Assembly: GCA_937886715.1 (NCBI GenBank)
Contig: CAKZZD010000017.1
Coordinates: 113,462 to 177,461, forward strand
Direction of reading: 5' to 3'
DNA from: an uncultured Bacteroidales bacterium
GTDB lineage: Bacteria; Bacteroidota; Bacteroidia; Bacteroidales; P3
DNA length: 64,000 nt
Shown: positions 1 through 7,779 of the stretch, in pieces
Layout: each line of letters starts with the position of its first letter
Position numbering within the stretch: the stretch's first letter is position 1
Translations under genes and position numbers: made by a program
Notes under the pieces: generated by a model
Told to the model about the DNA's origin: nothing
The model's database searches: none
The model's input: the letters and a program-made list of their open reading frames with translations, nothing else

Positions 1-460
1 CCGTGATGCGGAACCCATAGGTGGGCACCGAATGCACAATGGGAAAGGCGTCGACGGTGCAGCGGTGGTTGGCGAACACGCGCTGTATGCCCTCGGCGAA
101 GTCCATCTCGATGAATTCCAGGGGGTAGCCCACGTGGTTGCCGGTCAGTTCGAAGGTGGTCGCTATCACCTCGCGCGCCCCTTTCGGAGCCACCACGGTC
201 ACCCCCTCGGTGCGCCCGCACAGGTGCATCGTGCTGAGCAGCCCCGGCAGGCCGAAAAAGTGGTCGCCATGCAGGTGCGAAATCAGGATAGTGCCTATCG
301 ACTGCAGCTTCAGATGGCAATAGCGGATGCGGTCCTGGGTGCCTTCAGCGCAGTCGATCAGCAGCTTGAAACCATTGATATTCACTACTTGGGCGCTGCA
401 ATGCCGCATGCCGGTGGGCAGGGCGGCACCCGATCCCAATATGGTGGTGTAGAAATTCAT
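1..460 (-). CDS. rnz: Ribonuclease Z, N-terminal part (cut by window edge)
   Basis: Reading leftward from the ATG at 460, the frame begins MNFYTTILGSGAALP and contains SHLHGDHFFGLPGLL, the HxHxDH zinc motif of the metallo-beta-lactamase fold in the RNase Z/ElaC arrangement. RNase Z cuts the 3' trailer from tRNA precursors in the cytoplasm. About 153 codons are visible and the rest lies beyond base 1. The ATG overlaps the TGA of the upstream symporter gene (TCAT at 457-460 on the plus strand), so the two are probably translated together. The early motif order and the N-terminal sequence make the family assignment firm; activity cannot be judged from a fragment. Confidence 0.9.
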   Translation of the reverse strand, partial: MNFYTTILGSGAALPTGMRHCSAQVVNINGFKLLIDCAEGTQDRIRYCHLKLQSIGTILISHLHGDHFFGLPGLLSTMHLCGRTEGVTVVAPKGAREVIATTFELTGNHVGYPLEFIEMDFAEGIQRVFANHRCTVDAFPIVHSVPTYGFRIT

Positions 461-1950
461 GCTTGGGGGCTAGTGGGGTTTTTGCGCGGTTTGGCCAGCA
501 GCAACAGCAGGAAAGTGATGGCGCCGTTGATAAGTAGCAGCTCGAAGCCGAAATGGTAGCCGTTGAACCATACCGGTGCGTTGATTTTCAATATGTAGCA
601 CAATATCGGCGAGGCGATGGCAATCAGCGGCACCGCCCAGTCGGTCACCTTGCGGCGGGTGAACAGTCCGAAGCAGTAGAGGCCGAGCAGCGGCCCGTAG
701 GTGAACCCCGCGATGTCGAACAGCGTGTCGATCAGCGACTGGGTGTGGAACGGGCGGAAGGCGACGATCACCAGCAGGTAGAGCAGCGCGAACCCCACAT
801 GCACCCAGCGGCGGATGTGCAGCTGGCGTCGCTCGTCGCCGGCCGTCTTGTCGCCCTTGCCGAAGCCCAGAAAGTCGTAGCAGAAGGTGGTGGTGAGGGC
901 TGTCAGGGTGCCGTCGGCACTGGAATAGCCAGCTGCCACCATGCCCAGCACAAACACCACTGCCGTGAACGTGTTGAGGCTGAAGGCTATGGAGGGGAAT
1001 ATCTTGTCCGGCACCACATTGCCGTCGGCATTGGTGGGCAGCTCGAAGCCCGTTGCGGATGCATAGGCCAGCAGCGCTGACCCCAGGCAGAGGAACAGGA
1101 TGTTGACCACAATGAAGAGCATGCTGCTCGTCATCACATTCTTCTGTGCGTCGCGCAGACTCTTGCAGGTGAGGTTTTTCTGCATCATGTCCTGGTCCAA
1201 CCCGGTCATGGTGATGGTGATGAACATGCCGCTGAGAATCTGTTTCCAATAGTATTTTGGAGCCGTCGGGTCGGTTTCGAAAATGCGCGTGTAGCCCTGC
1301 CCCGACGAGGCGCGCAGCAGTTCGCCCAGGCCCATGTCGAGCCTGTTGAGGATGGCGATGACCGTGGCCACCGCCGCCAGCAGCAGGAAGGTGGTCTGCA
1401 GCGTGTCGGTCCACACCACCGTCTTGATGCCCCCGCGGAAGGTGTAGAGCAGGATGATGGCGATGAACACCACCGCCGGCACCCAGAACGGCACGCCCCA
1501 GGCGCTGAACACGAATTCATAGAGCACAAACACCACCAGATACATCCGCAGGGCCGACCCCAACAGGCGCGACACGATGAAGAACATGGCGCCGGTTTTC
1601 TCGCTGGCCTTGCCGAAGCGCTGGTCGAGGTAGGTGTAGATCGAGGTCAGGTTGAGCCTGTAGTAGAGCGGCAGCAGCACCAGCGCGATGACAGCGTAGC
1701 CCAGCACATAGCCGAACACCAGCGGCATGTAGGTCCATCCGCCGCCATACACCCCGCCCGGCACCGACATGAAGGTGACGCCGCTGAGCGAGGCCCCGAT
1801 CATGCCGTAGGCCACCACAAACCAGGGCGACCGGCGGTTGCCGCGAAAGAAGGCGTCATTGTTGGCCTTCTGGCGGCGCCCCGTCAGCCACATCACCGCG
1901 AACAGCAATGCGGTGTAGGCGATAAAACACAATAGTATAGTGAGTTCCAT
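457..1950 (-). CDS. Sodium:solute symporter (SSS family)
   Basis: A 497-residue, very hydrophobic protein with about 13 predicted membrane helices, starting MELTILLCFIAYTALLF. The N-terminal GASLSGVTFMSVPG and the helix-rich layout are typical of the SSS/SLC5 family, which uses the sodium gradient to import sugars, amino acids or sialic acid across the inner membrane. The substrate cannot be read from the sequence. The start at 1950 is preferred over an in-frame ATG at 2034 because a complete promoter (-7 at 1977-1984, -33 at 2004-2007) lies between them. It is followed by rnz with a 4-base overlap. Confidence 0.88.
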   Translation of the reverse strand: MELTILLCFIAYTALLFAVMWLTGRRQKANNDAFFRGNRRSPWFVVAYGMIGASLSGVTFMSVPGGVYGGGWTYMPLVFGYVLGYAVIALVLLPLYYRLNLTSIYTYLDQRFGKASEKTGAMFFIVSRLLGSALRMYLVVFVLYEFVFSAWGVPFWVPAVVFIAIILLYTFRGGIKTVVWTDTLQTTFLLLAAVATVIAILNRLDMGLGELLRASSGQGYTRIFETDPTAPKYYWKQILSGMFITITMTGLDQDMMQKNLTCKSLRDAQKNVMTSSMLFIVVNILFLCLGSALLAYASATGFELPTNADGNVVPDKIFPSIAFSLNTFTAVVFVLGMVAAGYSSADGTLTALTTTFCYDFLGFGKGDKTAGDERRQLHIRRWVHVGFALLYLLVIVAFRPFHTQSLIDTLFDIAGFTYGPLLGLYCFGLFTRRKVTDWAVPLIAIASPILCYILKINAPVWFNGYHFGFELLLINGAITFLLLLLAKPRKNPTSPQA

Positions 1951-1976
1951 AAATCTGTTGTCGGTTTTCTCTTTTG

Positions 1977-2007
1977 CAAATATAGTCATAAAAACGGAAT
2001 ACGCAAA
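1977..2007 (-). promoter_or_regulatory. Bacteroidota promoter of the symporter-rnz pair
   Basis: On the minus strand TATATTTG (1984-1977) matches the -7 consensus TAnnTTTG exactly, and TTTG (2007-2004) is placed 19 bp upstream. It lies 27 bp before the symporter ATG, inside the longer open frame, and so sets the start. Confidence 0.75.
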
Positions 2008-2074
2008 AAACGGCTTTCCCATTCGTGCCGCCATGTCTCCACGCCACCGTTTTCATGACCCCTCCATCCCCTGT

Positions 2075-2107
2075 CCAACAGTCGTACATCAACCGTGCAA
2101 CCGTCGG
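2075..2107. repeat. Half-copy of the 11-bp-period hairpin repeat (family 1, copy A)
   Basis: Three successive 11-mers, AACAGTCGTAC, ATCAACCGTGC and AACCGTCGGCC, starting at 2077, match the right arm of the complete elements at 28389, 34592, 48101 and 55379. The left arm and centre are missing. It lies in the 338-base divergent gap 1951-2288, which otherwise holds only the two promoters. Confidence 0.7.
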
Positions 2108-2227
2108 CCATGAGGCGGAGGCCCTAATGAGGAAATCCGCGCACGTGGAGCAGTATCCAATATGTTGGAAAACATGTTGTTATGTAGCCGGTGAAAAACA
2201 GATGCCTCCTTTTTCGGAAAACATTCG

Positions 2228-2235
2228 TATCTTTG
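2228..2235 (+). promoter_or_regulatory. -7 promoter element of the M20 amidohydrolase
   Basis: TATCTTTG is an exact TAnnTTTG match 54 bp before the ATG at 2289. No clear -33 TTTG is seen at the usual spacing. Its presence argues against the longer in-frame start at 2025. Confidence 0.6.
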
Positions 2236-2288
2236 CAAGCCGTGTCGGGCAGAGTCCCGCGCATGAACATGTTAATAGTCAGAACGGT

Positions 2289-3500
2289 ATGGATAAACAA
2301 GCATTGTTAGGAGAGATCAAGGCGATGGCCGCCGCGCAGAATGCCGAGGTGATCGAGTGGCGCCGTTGGTTGCACCGTCACCCCGAATTGAGCCAGGAGG
2401 AATACGGCACGATGGCGTTTGTGGCCGAGCGGCTTGCCGCCATGGGCTTGAAGCCCCGCACCGGTATCGGGCGCACGGGTGTGATGGCCATGTTGCGCGG
2501 TGGCGTGGAGCCCGACAGCTATTGTGTGGCCCTGCGTGCCGACTATGACGCCCTGCCGCTGACCGAGTGCACGGGTTTGCCCTTTGCCTCCGAGAACGAG
2601 GGTGTGATGCACGCCTGCGGTCACGACATGCACACGTCGTCGCTGCTCGGCGCCGCCAGTATCCTGTGCCGTTTGCGCGACCGCCTTCGCGGCAGCATCA
2701 TGTTCATTTTCGAGCCCAGCGAGGAAAAGTATCCCGGCGGTGCCCGCATGATGATGGACGACGGGCTGTTTGCCGAGGTGAAGCCCAATGAGATCTATTC
2801 CTTCCACTGCCTGCCGGAGATGGACTATGGCCGTGTGGGCATGAAGAAGGGGAAATATATGGCGTCGACCGACGAGCTGTACTGGACCGTGCGCGGCCGC
2901 GGCGGCCACGGTGCCACGCCGCACCTGAGCATCGACCCGATCGTCATTGCCAGCCACATTGTGGTGTCGCTGCAGCAGATCGTGTCGCGCAACGCGCCGC
3001 CGATGATGCCCACGGTGTTGAGTTTCGGCAAGATCATCGGTCAGGGACGCACCAATATCATCCCCGACGAGGTGAAGATGGAGGGCATCATACGCACCTT
3101 CGACGAGAAGTGGCGCCTGGAGGCGCACGAGAAAATACGCCGCATTAGCTGCGGTGTGGCCGAGGCTATGGGTGGCGAGTGCGACCTGTTTATCGACTAT
3201 GGCTATCCCTATGTGGTCAACGACGACGCCTGTACGCAGCAGGTGCACGACAATGCGTGCGACTTTGTCGGCGAGGAGCATGTGGAGTGGCTCGACCTGC
3301 GCATGACGGCCGAGGACTTCGCCTTCTTCGCGCAGAAGATTCCGGCATGCTATTTCCGCATCGGCATCCACGAGCCGGGCACGCCCTTCAGCAACCTGCA
3401 CCGTCCGAACCTGATCGTGGACGAGCGCAGCATCGAGCTGGCCAGCGGACTGGTGGCCTATAATGCCGTGATGGCGTTGGAAAACCGGATCAAGGCCTAA
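2289..3500 (+). CDS. M20 family amidohydrolase / metallopeptidase (M20D type)
   Basis: 403 residues, beginning MDKQALLGEIK. It carries the M20D motif set: ALRADYDALP near residue 82, HACGHDMHTS at 108-117, EPSEEKYPGG, a FHCLPE segment, MTAEDFAFF and NLHRPN near the C-terminus. These are the expected di-metal ligands and catalytic Glu of N-acyl-amino-acid or hippurate-type amidohydrolases, which release an acyl group or amino acid in the cytoplasm. No signal peptide. The exact substrate is unknown. The gene converges with the DUF2490 gene with only 5 bases between them and no hairpin terminator. The start was chosen because the -7 box at 2228-2235 lies inside the longer frame. Confidence 0.9.
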   Translation: MDKQALLGEIKAMAAAQNAEVIEWRRWLHRHPELSQEEYGTMAFVAERLAAMGLKPRTGIGRTGVMAMLRGGVEPDSYCVALRADYDALPLTECTGLPFASENEGVMHACGHDMHTSSLLGAASILCRLRDRLRGSIMFIFEPSEEKYPGGARMMMDDGLFAEVKPNEIYSFHCLPEMDYGRVGMKKGKYMASTDELYWTVRGRGGHGATPHLSIDPIVIASHIVVSLQQIVSRNAPPMMPTVLSFGKIIGQGRTNIIPDEVKMEGIIRTFDEKWRLEAHEKIRRISCGVAEAMGGECDLFIDYGYPYVVNDDACTQQVHDNACDFVGEEHVEWLDLRMTAEDFAFFAQKIPACYFRIGIHEPGTPFSNLHRPNLIVDERSIELASGLVAYNAVMALENRIKA

Positions 3501-3505
3501 GCCTT

Positions 3506-4327
3506 TCAGAACGAATATTCATAGCTGGCACCGACCCACCCCACGAAGCCATTTTCGCGGGTGTAGGATTTGAGTTTGGTGCCTTCGGCGTTGGCGTCGA
3601 CCACCTTGTCGCTGATGCGGTCGGCCAGAAGATAGAGCGTCAGTGTGGAATTGCGATCGAGACGGATGTCGGTGCCCAAGGAGATGCGCAAGCGGTTGAG
3701 ATAGGCACCGTTGAAGCCGCTGAGGAACCATCCGGGCTCGCCCTCGTCGAGGCCGGTGGAGGTGAGGTAGGAACTGCCGTCGTAGTAGGCCTCGATCACG
3801 GGGGCGTTGAGCACATGGCGCAATTCGGCATAGGCGAAGGGCTCGACGCGGCGGAAACCTTTGTATTTGACGGTGAGCCGGCTCTTGAGGTTCAGCAGGT
3901 TGGTGGGGTTCTGGTAGACGTTGAAGTCGCCGGTGCGGTGTGTCAGTTGCAGGCGCTCCTTGAGCGAGATGCGCCATACGCCGAGGTGCAGCGTGCCTGT
4001 GGCGTCGGCCATCAGGCGGTGGCGCAGCGACTTGAATTCCTGGGCACTGGATTTGTAGGGTGCTATGAGGGCATAGCCCAGGCCGAGTTTCACGTTGGGG
4101 TGGATCTTGTAGGACAGGCCGAGGGTGGTCTGCAGCCGGTTGAGGTCGGTGAAATTGTCGTCGAAGCGCACCTCCTCCTCGAGGGAGATGTGCAGCCCGC
4201 GGACGATTTTCTTGTCGCCGCTGAGGGATATGCGGGCGCCGAATTCAGGTTCCAGGTCGACGGCGGTCTGCGCCGACATGGGGAGGGCCAGCAGAAGCAG
4301 AGCCGCGATGATGATGTGACGTTTCAT
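3506..4327 (-). CDS. DUF2490-type outer membrane beta-barrel protein
   Basis: 273 residues with a clear signal peptide (MKRHIIIAALLLLALPMSAQ). The mature part alternates short aromatic beta strands (GLSYKIHPNVKLGLGYALI, RHRLMADATGTL, RLRISLGTDIRLDRN) and ends in the outer membrane signature YEYSF. This is the pattern of DUF2490 proteins of Bacteroidota, taken to be small outer membrane barrels of unknown role. The gene begins 32 bases after the end of the beta-helical lipoprotein gene and is probably cotranscribed with it. DUF2490 assignment is from the strand pattern and length, not from a search. Confidence 0.75.
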   Translation of the reverse strand: MKRHIIIAALLLLALPMSAQTAVDLEPEFGARISLSGDKKIVRGLHISLEEEVRFDDNFTDLNRLQTTLGLSYKIHPNVKLGLGYALIAPYKSSAQEFKSLRHRLMADATGTLHLGVWRISLKERLQLTHRTGDFNVYQNPTNLLNLKSRLTVKYKGFRRVEPFAYAELRHVLNAPVIEAYYDGSSYLTSTGLDEGEPGWFLSGFNGAYLNRLRISLGTDIRLDRNSTLTLYLLADRISDKVVDANAEGTKLKSYTRENGFVGWVGASYEYSF

Positions 4328-4359
4328 ATTTGGGAATATTATGGTTGTGGGGGCTATTT

Positions 4360-6024
4360 CTACCAATGGCCACCGCCGCCGCTGTTGCCGTTGTAGGTGG
4401 ACAAGTTGACGCTGTTGCCGCCGCTGACGGTGCCGTCCTCGACCATGACGCCATGTATGCGGCTGGTGCCGCCGCTGACGGTGATGCCCGACTTGAGGGT
4501 GGGGGTGGAAGCACCTGAAAGCACGATGGAAGAACCGCCGCTGGAGGGGGTCAGGAAGGCGTAGGTTTTGTCGCTAACGGTGAGGGCATACCATGTGTTG
4601 CGTGTCCACGACGAGGACTGGTAGCAGCTTTGGGTGAGGGTGGAGCCGCGTTCCAGGCCGCCGATGGCGATGAGGGTGCCGCCTTCGACATAGAGTTTGT
4701 AGCCGCCTTCGGTGTTGGCGTCAATGGCCACCTCGGGCGAGGATTTGCCGATGGCGTAGACCACGCCGCCGCGGATGTAGCAGTTGCCGTTGGCGTCGAT
4801 GCCGTCGTTGCCTGCTGAATGGGCGTAGACGTATCCGCCGTCGATATACATGTGGCTGGCCGAATTGAGGGCGTCGTCGGAGGCCGAGTAGGCATAGACT
4901 TCGCCTCCGGTGACCTGGAGGGTGCCTTTGGCCTCGATGGCTTCGTGTTTGGAGGCGGTGGCGTAGATGTCGCCGCCGCTGATGAGCATGTTGCCTTTGC
5001 ATTTGATGGCTTTGGCACCCTTGCTGCGGTCGGTATGGTTGCCCCATCCGCTGCTGCTGGAGCCGAAGTTGGCCCCGGTGACACGCACGTCGACGGTGCC
5101 GCCAGCGAAGGTGCAGTTGCCGTCGACGGCTATGCCGCGGCCACCGCGGCCGCTGTTGGTGATGGTCAGGGTGCCGGCGGTGATGGCGAAGTTGCTGTCG
5201 GCCTTGATGCCGGCGGTGGTGGCGGTGTCGCCGCTTTCCACGGTGGTGTTGCCGGTGACGGCAATGGTTGTGGCTCCACCGGCGATGGTGATGTCGCCTT
5301 CGCTGTTGATGCCTTTTTTGCGGTCGGCCGAGACGGTGATGCTGAGGGTGCCGCCTTCGATGGCGACGCTTTCCTGCCCTTTGATGCCATGGCCGGCCGA
5401 GGAGGTGACGGTGATGGAGGGACCGGCGGTGAAGCGGATGTCGTCGTCGCTGATGATGCCCGATTTGCCGGAGGCATGCACTTCAAGGGTGCCGCTGCCG
5501 CTGAAGATGAGGTCGCCTTCGCTGAAGAGAGTCCCTTTCTCGTCCTCGTTGGAGGGTGTGGCGGAGTAGCTGCCGCCGTCAGCGAGGATGTTGTTGCCGC
5601 AGATTTCGACGTAGGTCTTCTTGGCTTTCGACGGGGTGGCGGCGGGCCCTTGGATGTTGATGGCGGCGCCGTCGGTGTTGGTGATGCTGACGCTGTTGAG
5701 AACCACCACTTGGGGACGTGCGCTGTAGATCTTGAGCTTGCCGTCGGAGGTGGTGCCGCTGAGTTCGTAGCGCACCTCGTCAAGGCCGTTGTTGACGATG
5801 GTGACGCTGTTGCCGGCGACGGTGACGTCGAAATCGTCGGAATAGCCTGACACCGAGGCCGTGCCGGTGGATGAAAAGGCGATGCCGATGGTGTAGTCGC
5901 AGTCGATGACCGAGGTGGTGTCGTCGGCGTCGGAAGAGGGGTCGATGGTGATGATCTCGTCGGTGCCGCAGGCGTACATGGCGACGGCGGAAGCCAACAT
6001 TATCAAGAGTCTGAATGGTCTCAT
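4360..6024 (-). CDS. Large secreted lipoprotein, Cthe_2159-like carbohydrate-binding beta-helix
   Basis: 554 residues. The start at MRPFRLLIMLASAVAMYAC gives a lipoprotein signal with the acylated Cys at residue 19, followed by Gly-Thr-Asp-Glu. The remainder is built from many short glycine-rich beta repeats (forms such as SGGDIYATASKHEAIEAKG and DGGYVYAHSAGNDGIDANG), as in the Cthe_2159/DUF4353 carbohydrate-binding domain, a calcium-dependent polygalacturonate-binding beta-helix. The tail is serine/glycine-rich and ends SGGGGHW. It probably sits on the cell surface or in the periplasm and binds polysaccharide. Longer in-frame starts are rejected because a -7 box lies at 6046-6053. Binding specificity is inference from the family. 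Confidence 0.78.
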   Translation of the reverse strand: MRPFRLLIMLASAVAMYACGTDEIITIDPSSDADDTTSVIDCDYTIGIAFSSTGTASVSGYSDDFDVTVAGNSVTIVNNGLDEVRYELSGTTSDGKLKIYSARPQVVVLNSVSITNTDGAAINIQGPAATPSKAKKTYVEICGNNILADGGSYSATPSNEDEKGTLFSEGDLIFSGSGTLEVHASGKSGIISDDDIRFTAGPSITVTSSAGHGIKGQESVAIEGGTLSITVSADRKKGINSEGDITIAGGATTIAVTGNTTVESGDTATTAGIKADSNFAITAGTLTITNSGRGGRGIAVDGNCTFAGGTVDVRVTGANFGSSSSGWGNHTDRSKGAKAIKCKGNMLISGGDIYATASKHEAIEAKGTLQVTGGEVYAYSASDDALNSASHMYIDGGYVYAHSAGNDGIDANGNCYIRGGVVYAIGKSSPEVAIDANTEGGYKLYVEGGTLIAIGGLERGSTLTQSCYQSSSWTRNTWYALTVSDKTYAFLTPSSGGSSIVLSGASTPTLKSGITVSGGTSRIHGVMVEDGTVSGGNSVNLSTYNGNSGGGGHW

Positions 6025-6045
6025 ATGGGGTACGGATTTAAAATG

Positions 6046-6053
6046 CAAAAATA
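6046..6053 (-). promoter_or_regulatory. -7 promoter element of the beta-helix lipoprotein
   Basis: TATTTTTG on the minus strand (6053-6046), 22 bp upstream of the ATG at 6024, fits TAnnTTTG. The -33 region is AT-rich with a weak TTG only. Confidence 0.5.
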
Positions 6054-6188
6054 CATTTTTTTTCATTAATGCAATTTTTTTTCGTCGCCGCATTCTGATG
6101 TTGAGTCTACAAGGGCTAAAAAAAACAGGTGAGGACAATAAAAAAAACGATGTGGCGTTATAAAATATCAATATCAAAGAAGTAAAGT

Positions 6189-7706
6189 ATGGCAAATCAA
6201 GACGATTTTTTCAAGAAAGTGGTGTCCCACGCCAAAGAATATGGCTTTATATTTCCCAGCAGCGAAATCTACGACGGACTGGCGGCCGTGTACGACTACG
6301 GCCAACTGGGCGTGGAACTGAAGAACAATATCAAACAATATTGGTGGAAGTCGATGGTGCAGATGCACGAGAATATCGTGGGTCTGGATTCGGCCATTTT
6401 CATGCATCCGAAGATTTGGAAGGCATCGGGCCATGTGGACGCATTTAACGACCCGCTGATTGACAACAAGGACTCGAAGAAACGCTATCGTGCCGATGTG
6501 CTGATTGAGGACCATATTGCCAAGATCGAGGAAAAGATAGAAAAGGAATGTGCCAAGGCTCAAAAACGCTTCGGCGAGGCTTTCGACCGCGAGCAGTTTG
6601 TGACCACGAATGCGAGGGTGCTGGAGCATCAGAAGCAGATTGACGAGATCCGCGGGCGCTATGCCGAGTGCATGAATGCCAACGATCTGGATGGGCTGAA
6701 GCAGTTGATTTTGGATTTGGGCATTGTGTGTCCCATCAGCGGTACGCGCAATTGGACCGATGTGAGGCAGTTCAACCTGATGTTCGCCACCAAGATGGGT
6801 TCGGTGATCGACGACAGCGACACGCTGTATCTTCGTCCCGAAACGGCACAGGGCATTTTCGTGAATTTCCTGAATGTGCAGAAGAGCGGCCGCATGAAGG
6901 TGCCTTTTGGCATTGCCCAAATTGGCAAGGCCTTCCGCAACGAGATTGTGGCACGCCAGTTCATCTTCCGAATGCGTGAGTTTGAACAGATGGAGATGCA
7001 GTTCTTTGTTCGTCCCGGAACGGAGCTGGAGTGGTTCCGCTATTGGAAAGAGGAACGCTTGAAATGGCATCTTGCCATGGGTATTCCGGAAGAGAACTAT
7101 CGCTATCACGACCATGAGAAGCTGGCCCACTATGCCAATGCCGCTACCGATATCGAGTTCCGCTTCCCGTTCGGTTTCAAGGAGTTGGAGGGTATACATT
7201 CGCGTACGGACTTCGACTTGAGTCGCCATTCGGAGTTCAGTGGCAAGAAGCTGCAGTATTTCGACAGCGAGTTGAATGAGAGCTACACGCCCTATGTGAT
7301 CGAGACATCGATAGGCGTCGACCGCACTTTCTTGGCGGTGTTCAGTTATGCGCTGAAAGAAGAACCGCTTGAGGATGGCTCCACACGTGTGGTGCTGAGC
7401 TTGCCTGCCCGTCTGGCTCCCTACAAGGTGGCAGTTTTGCCGCTGGTGAAGAAGGATGGTATGCCAGAGAAGGCGCGCGAGGTGGTGGACATGCTGAAGG
7501 AAGACTGGATGGTGCAATACGACGAGAAGGATGCCATCGGTCGTCGCTATCGTCGCCAGGATGCCATCGGTACGCCGTACTGCGTGACCGTCGACAGCGA
7601 CACGCTGAACGACAACGCCGTGACGGTTCGTCACCGCGACACGATGCAGCAGGAACGAGTGTCGGTGGAGCAGCTGAAAGGCTATTTGCGCGAGCGTCTG
7701 AAATAA
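6189..7706 (+). CDS. glyQS: Glycine--tRNA ligase, single-chain alpha2 type
   Basis: 505 residues, the usual length. Begins MANQDDFFKKVVSHAKEYGF with the SSEIYDGLAAVYDYGQLG segment of this family. Class II motifs are visible: motif 2 around AFRNEIVARQFIFRMREFEQ, and motif 3 around IETSIGVDRTFLAVFSYA. The C-terminal anticodon-binding domain starts near ARLAPYKVAVLPL. It charges tRNA-Gly with glycine in the cytoplasm. It lacks the separate alpha and beta subunits of the enterobacterial enzyme, as is normal for Bacteroidota. It stands alone on the plus strand and ends at the strong shared terminator at 7724-7764. Confidence 0.97.
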   Translation: MANQDDFFKKVVSHAKEYGFIFPSSEIYDGLAAVYDYGQLGVELKNNIKQYWWKSMVQMHENIVGLDSAIFMHPKIWKASGHVDAFNDPLIDNKDSKKRYRADVLIEDHIAKIEEKIEKECAKAQKRFGEAFDREQFVTTNARVLEHQKQIDEIRGRYAECMNANDLDGLKQLILDLGIVCPISGTRNWTDVRQFNLMFATKMGSVIDDSDTLYLRPETAQGIFVNFLNVQKSGRMKVPFGIAQIGKAFRNEIVARQFIFRMREFEQMEMQFFVRPGTELEWFRYWKEERLKWHLAMGIPEENYRYHDHEKLAHYANAATDIEFRFPFGFKELEGIHSRTDFDLSRHSEFSGKKLQYFDSELNESYTPYVIETSIGVDRTFLAVFSYALKEEPLEDGSTRVVLSLPARLAPYKVAVLPLVKKDGMPEKAREVVDMLKEDWMVQYDEKDAIGRRYRRQDAIGTPYCVTVDSDTLNDNAVTVRHRDTMQQERVSVEQLKGYLRERLK

Positions 7707-7723
7707 GGCATTGCATGGATATA

Positions 7724-7764
7724 TGAAAGGGGGCCGGCGAGCAAAGCTCGCCGGCCCCCTTTCA
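7724..7764. terminator. Bidirectional terminator between glyQS and the M16 peptidase gene
   Basis: A perfect 19-bp stem (7724-7742 with 7746-7764) around the loop AAA. It is GC-rich inside and A/T at the outer ends, so it can serve both convergent genes. Confidence 0.9.
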
Positions 7765-7779
7765 TTGTGTGCGGCGTGG

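Noticed and set aside
4819..5850. Glycine-rich 343-codon plus-strand frame resembling a PE-PGRS-like protein
   Set aside because: It is the complement of the Ser/Thr/Gly-rich beta-helix lipoprotein, whose signal sequence and promoter decide the strand.
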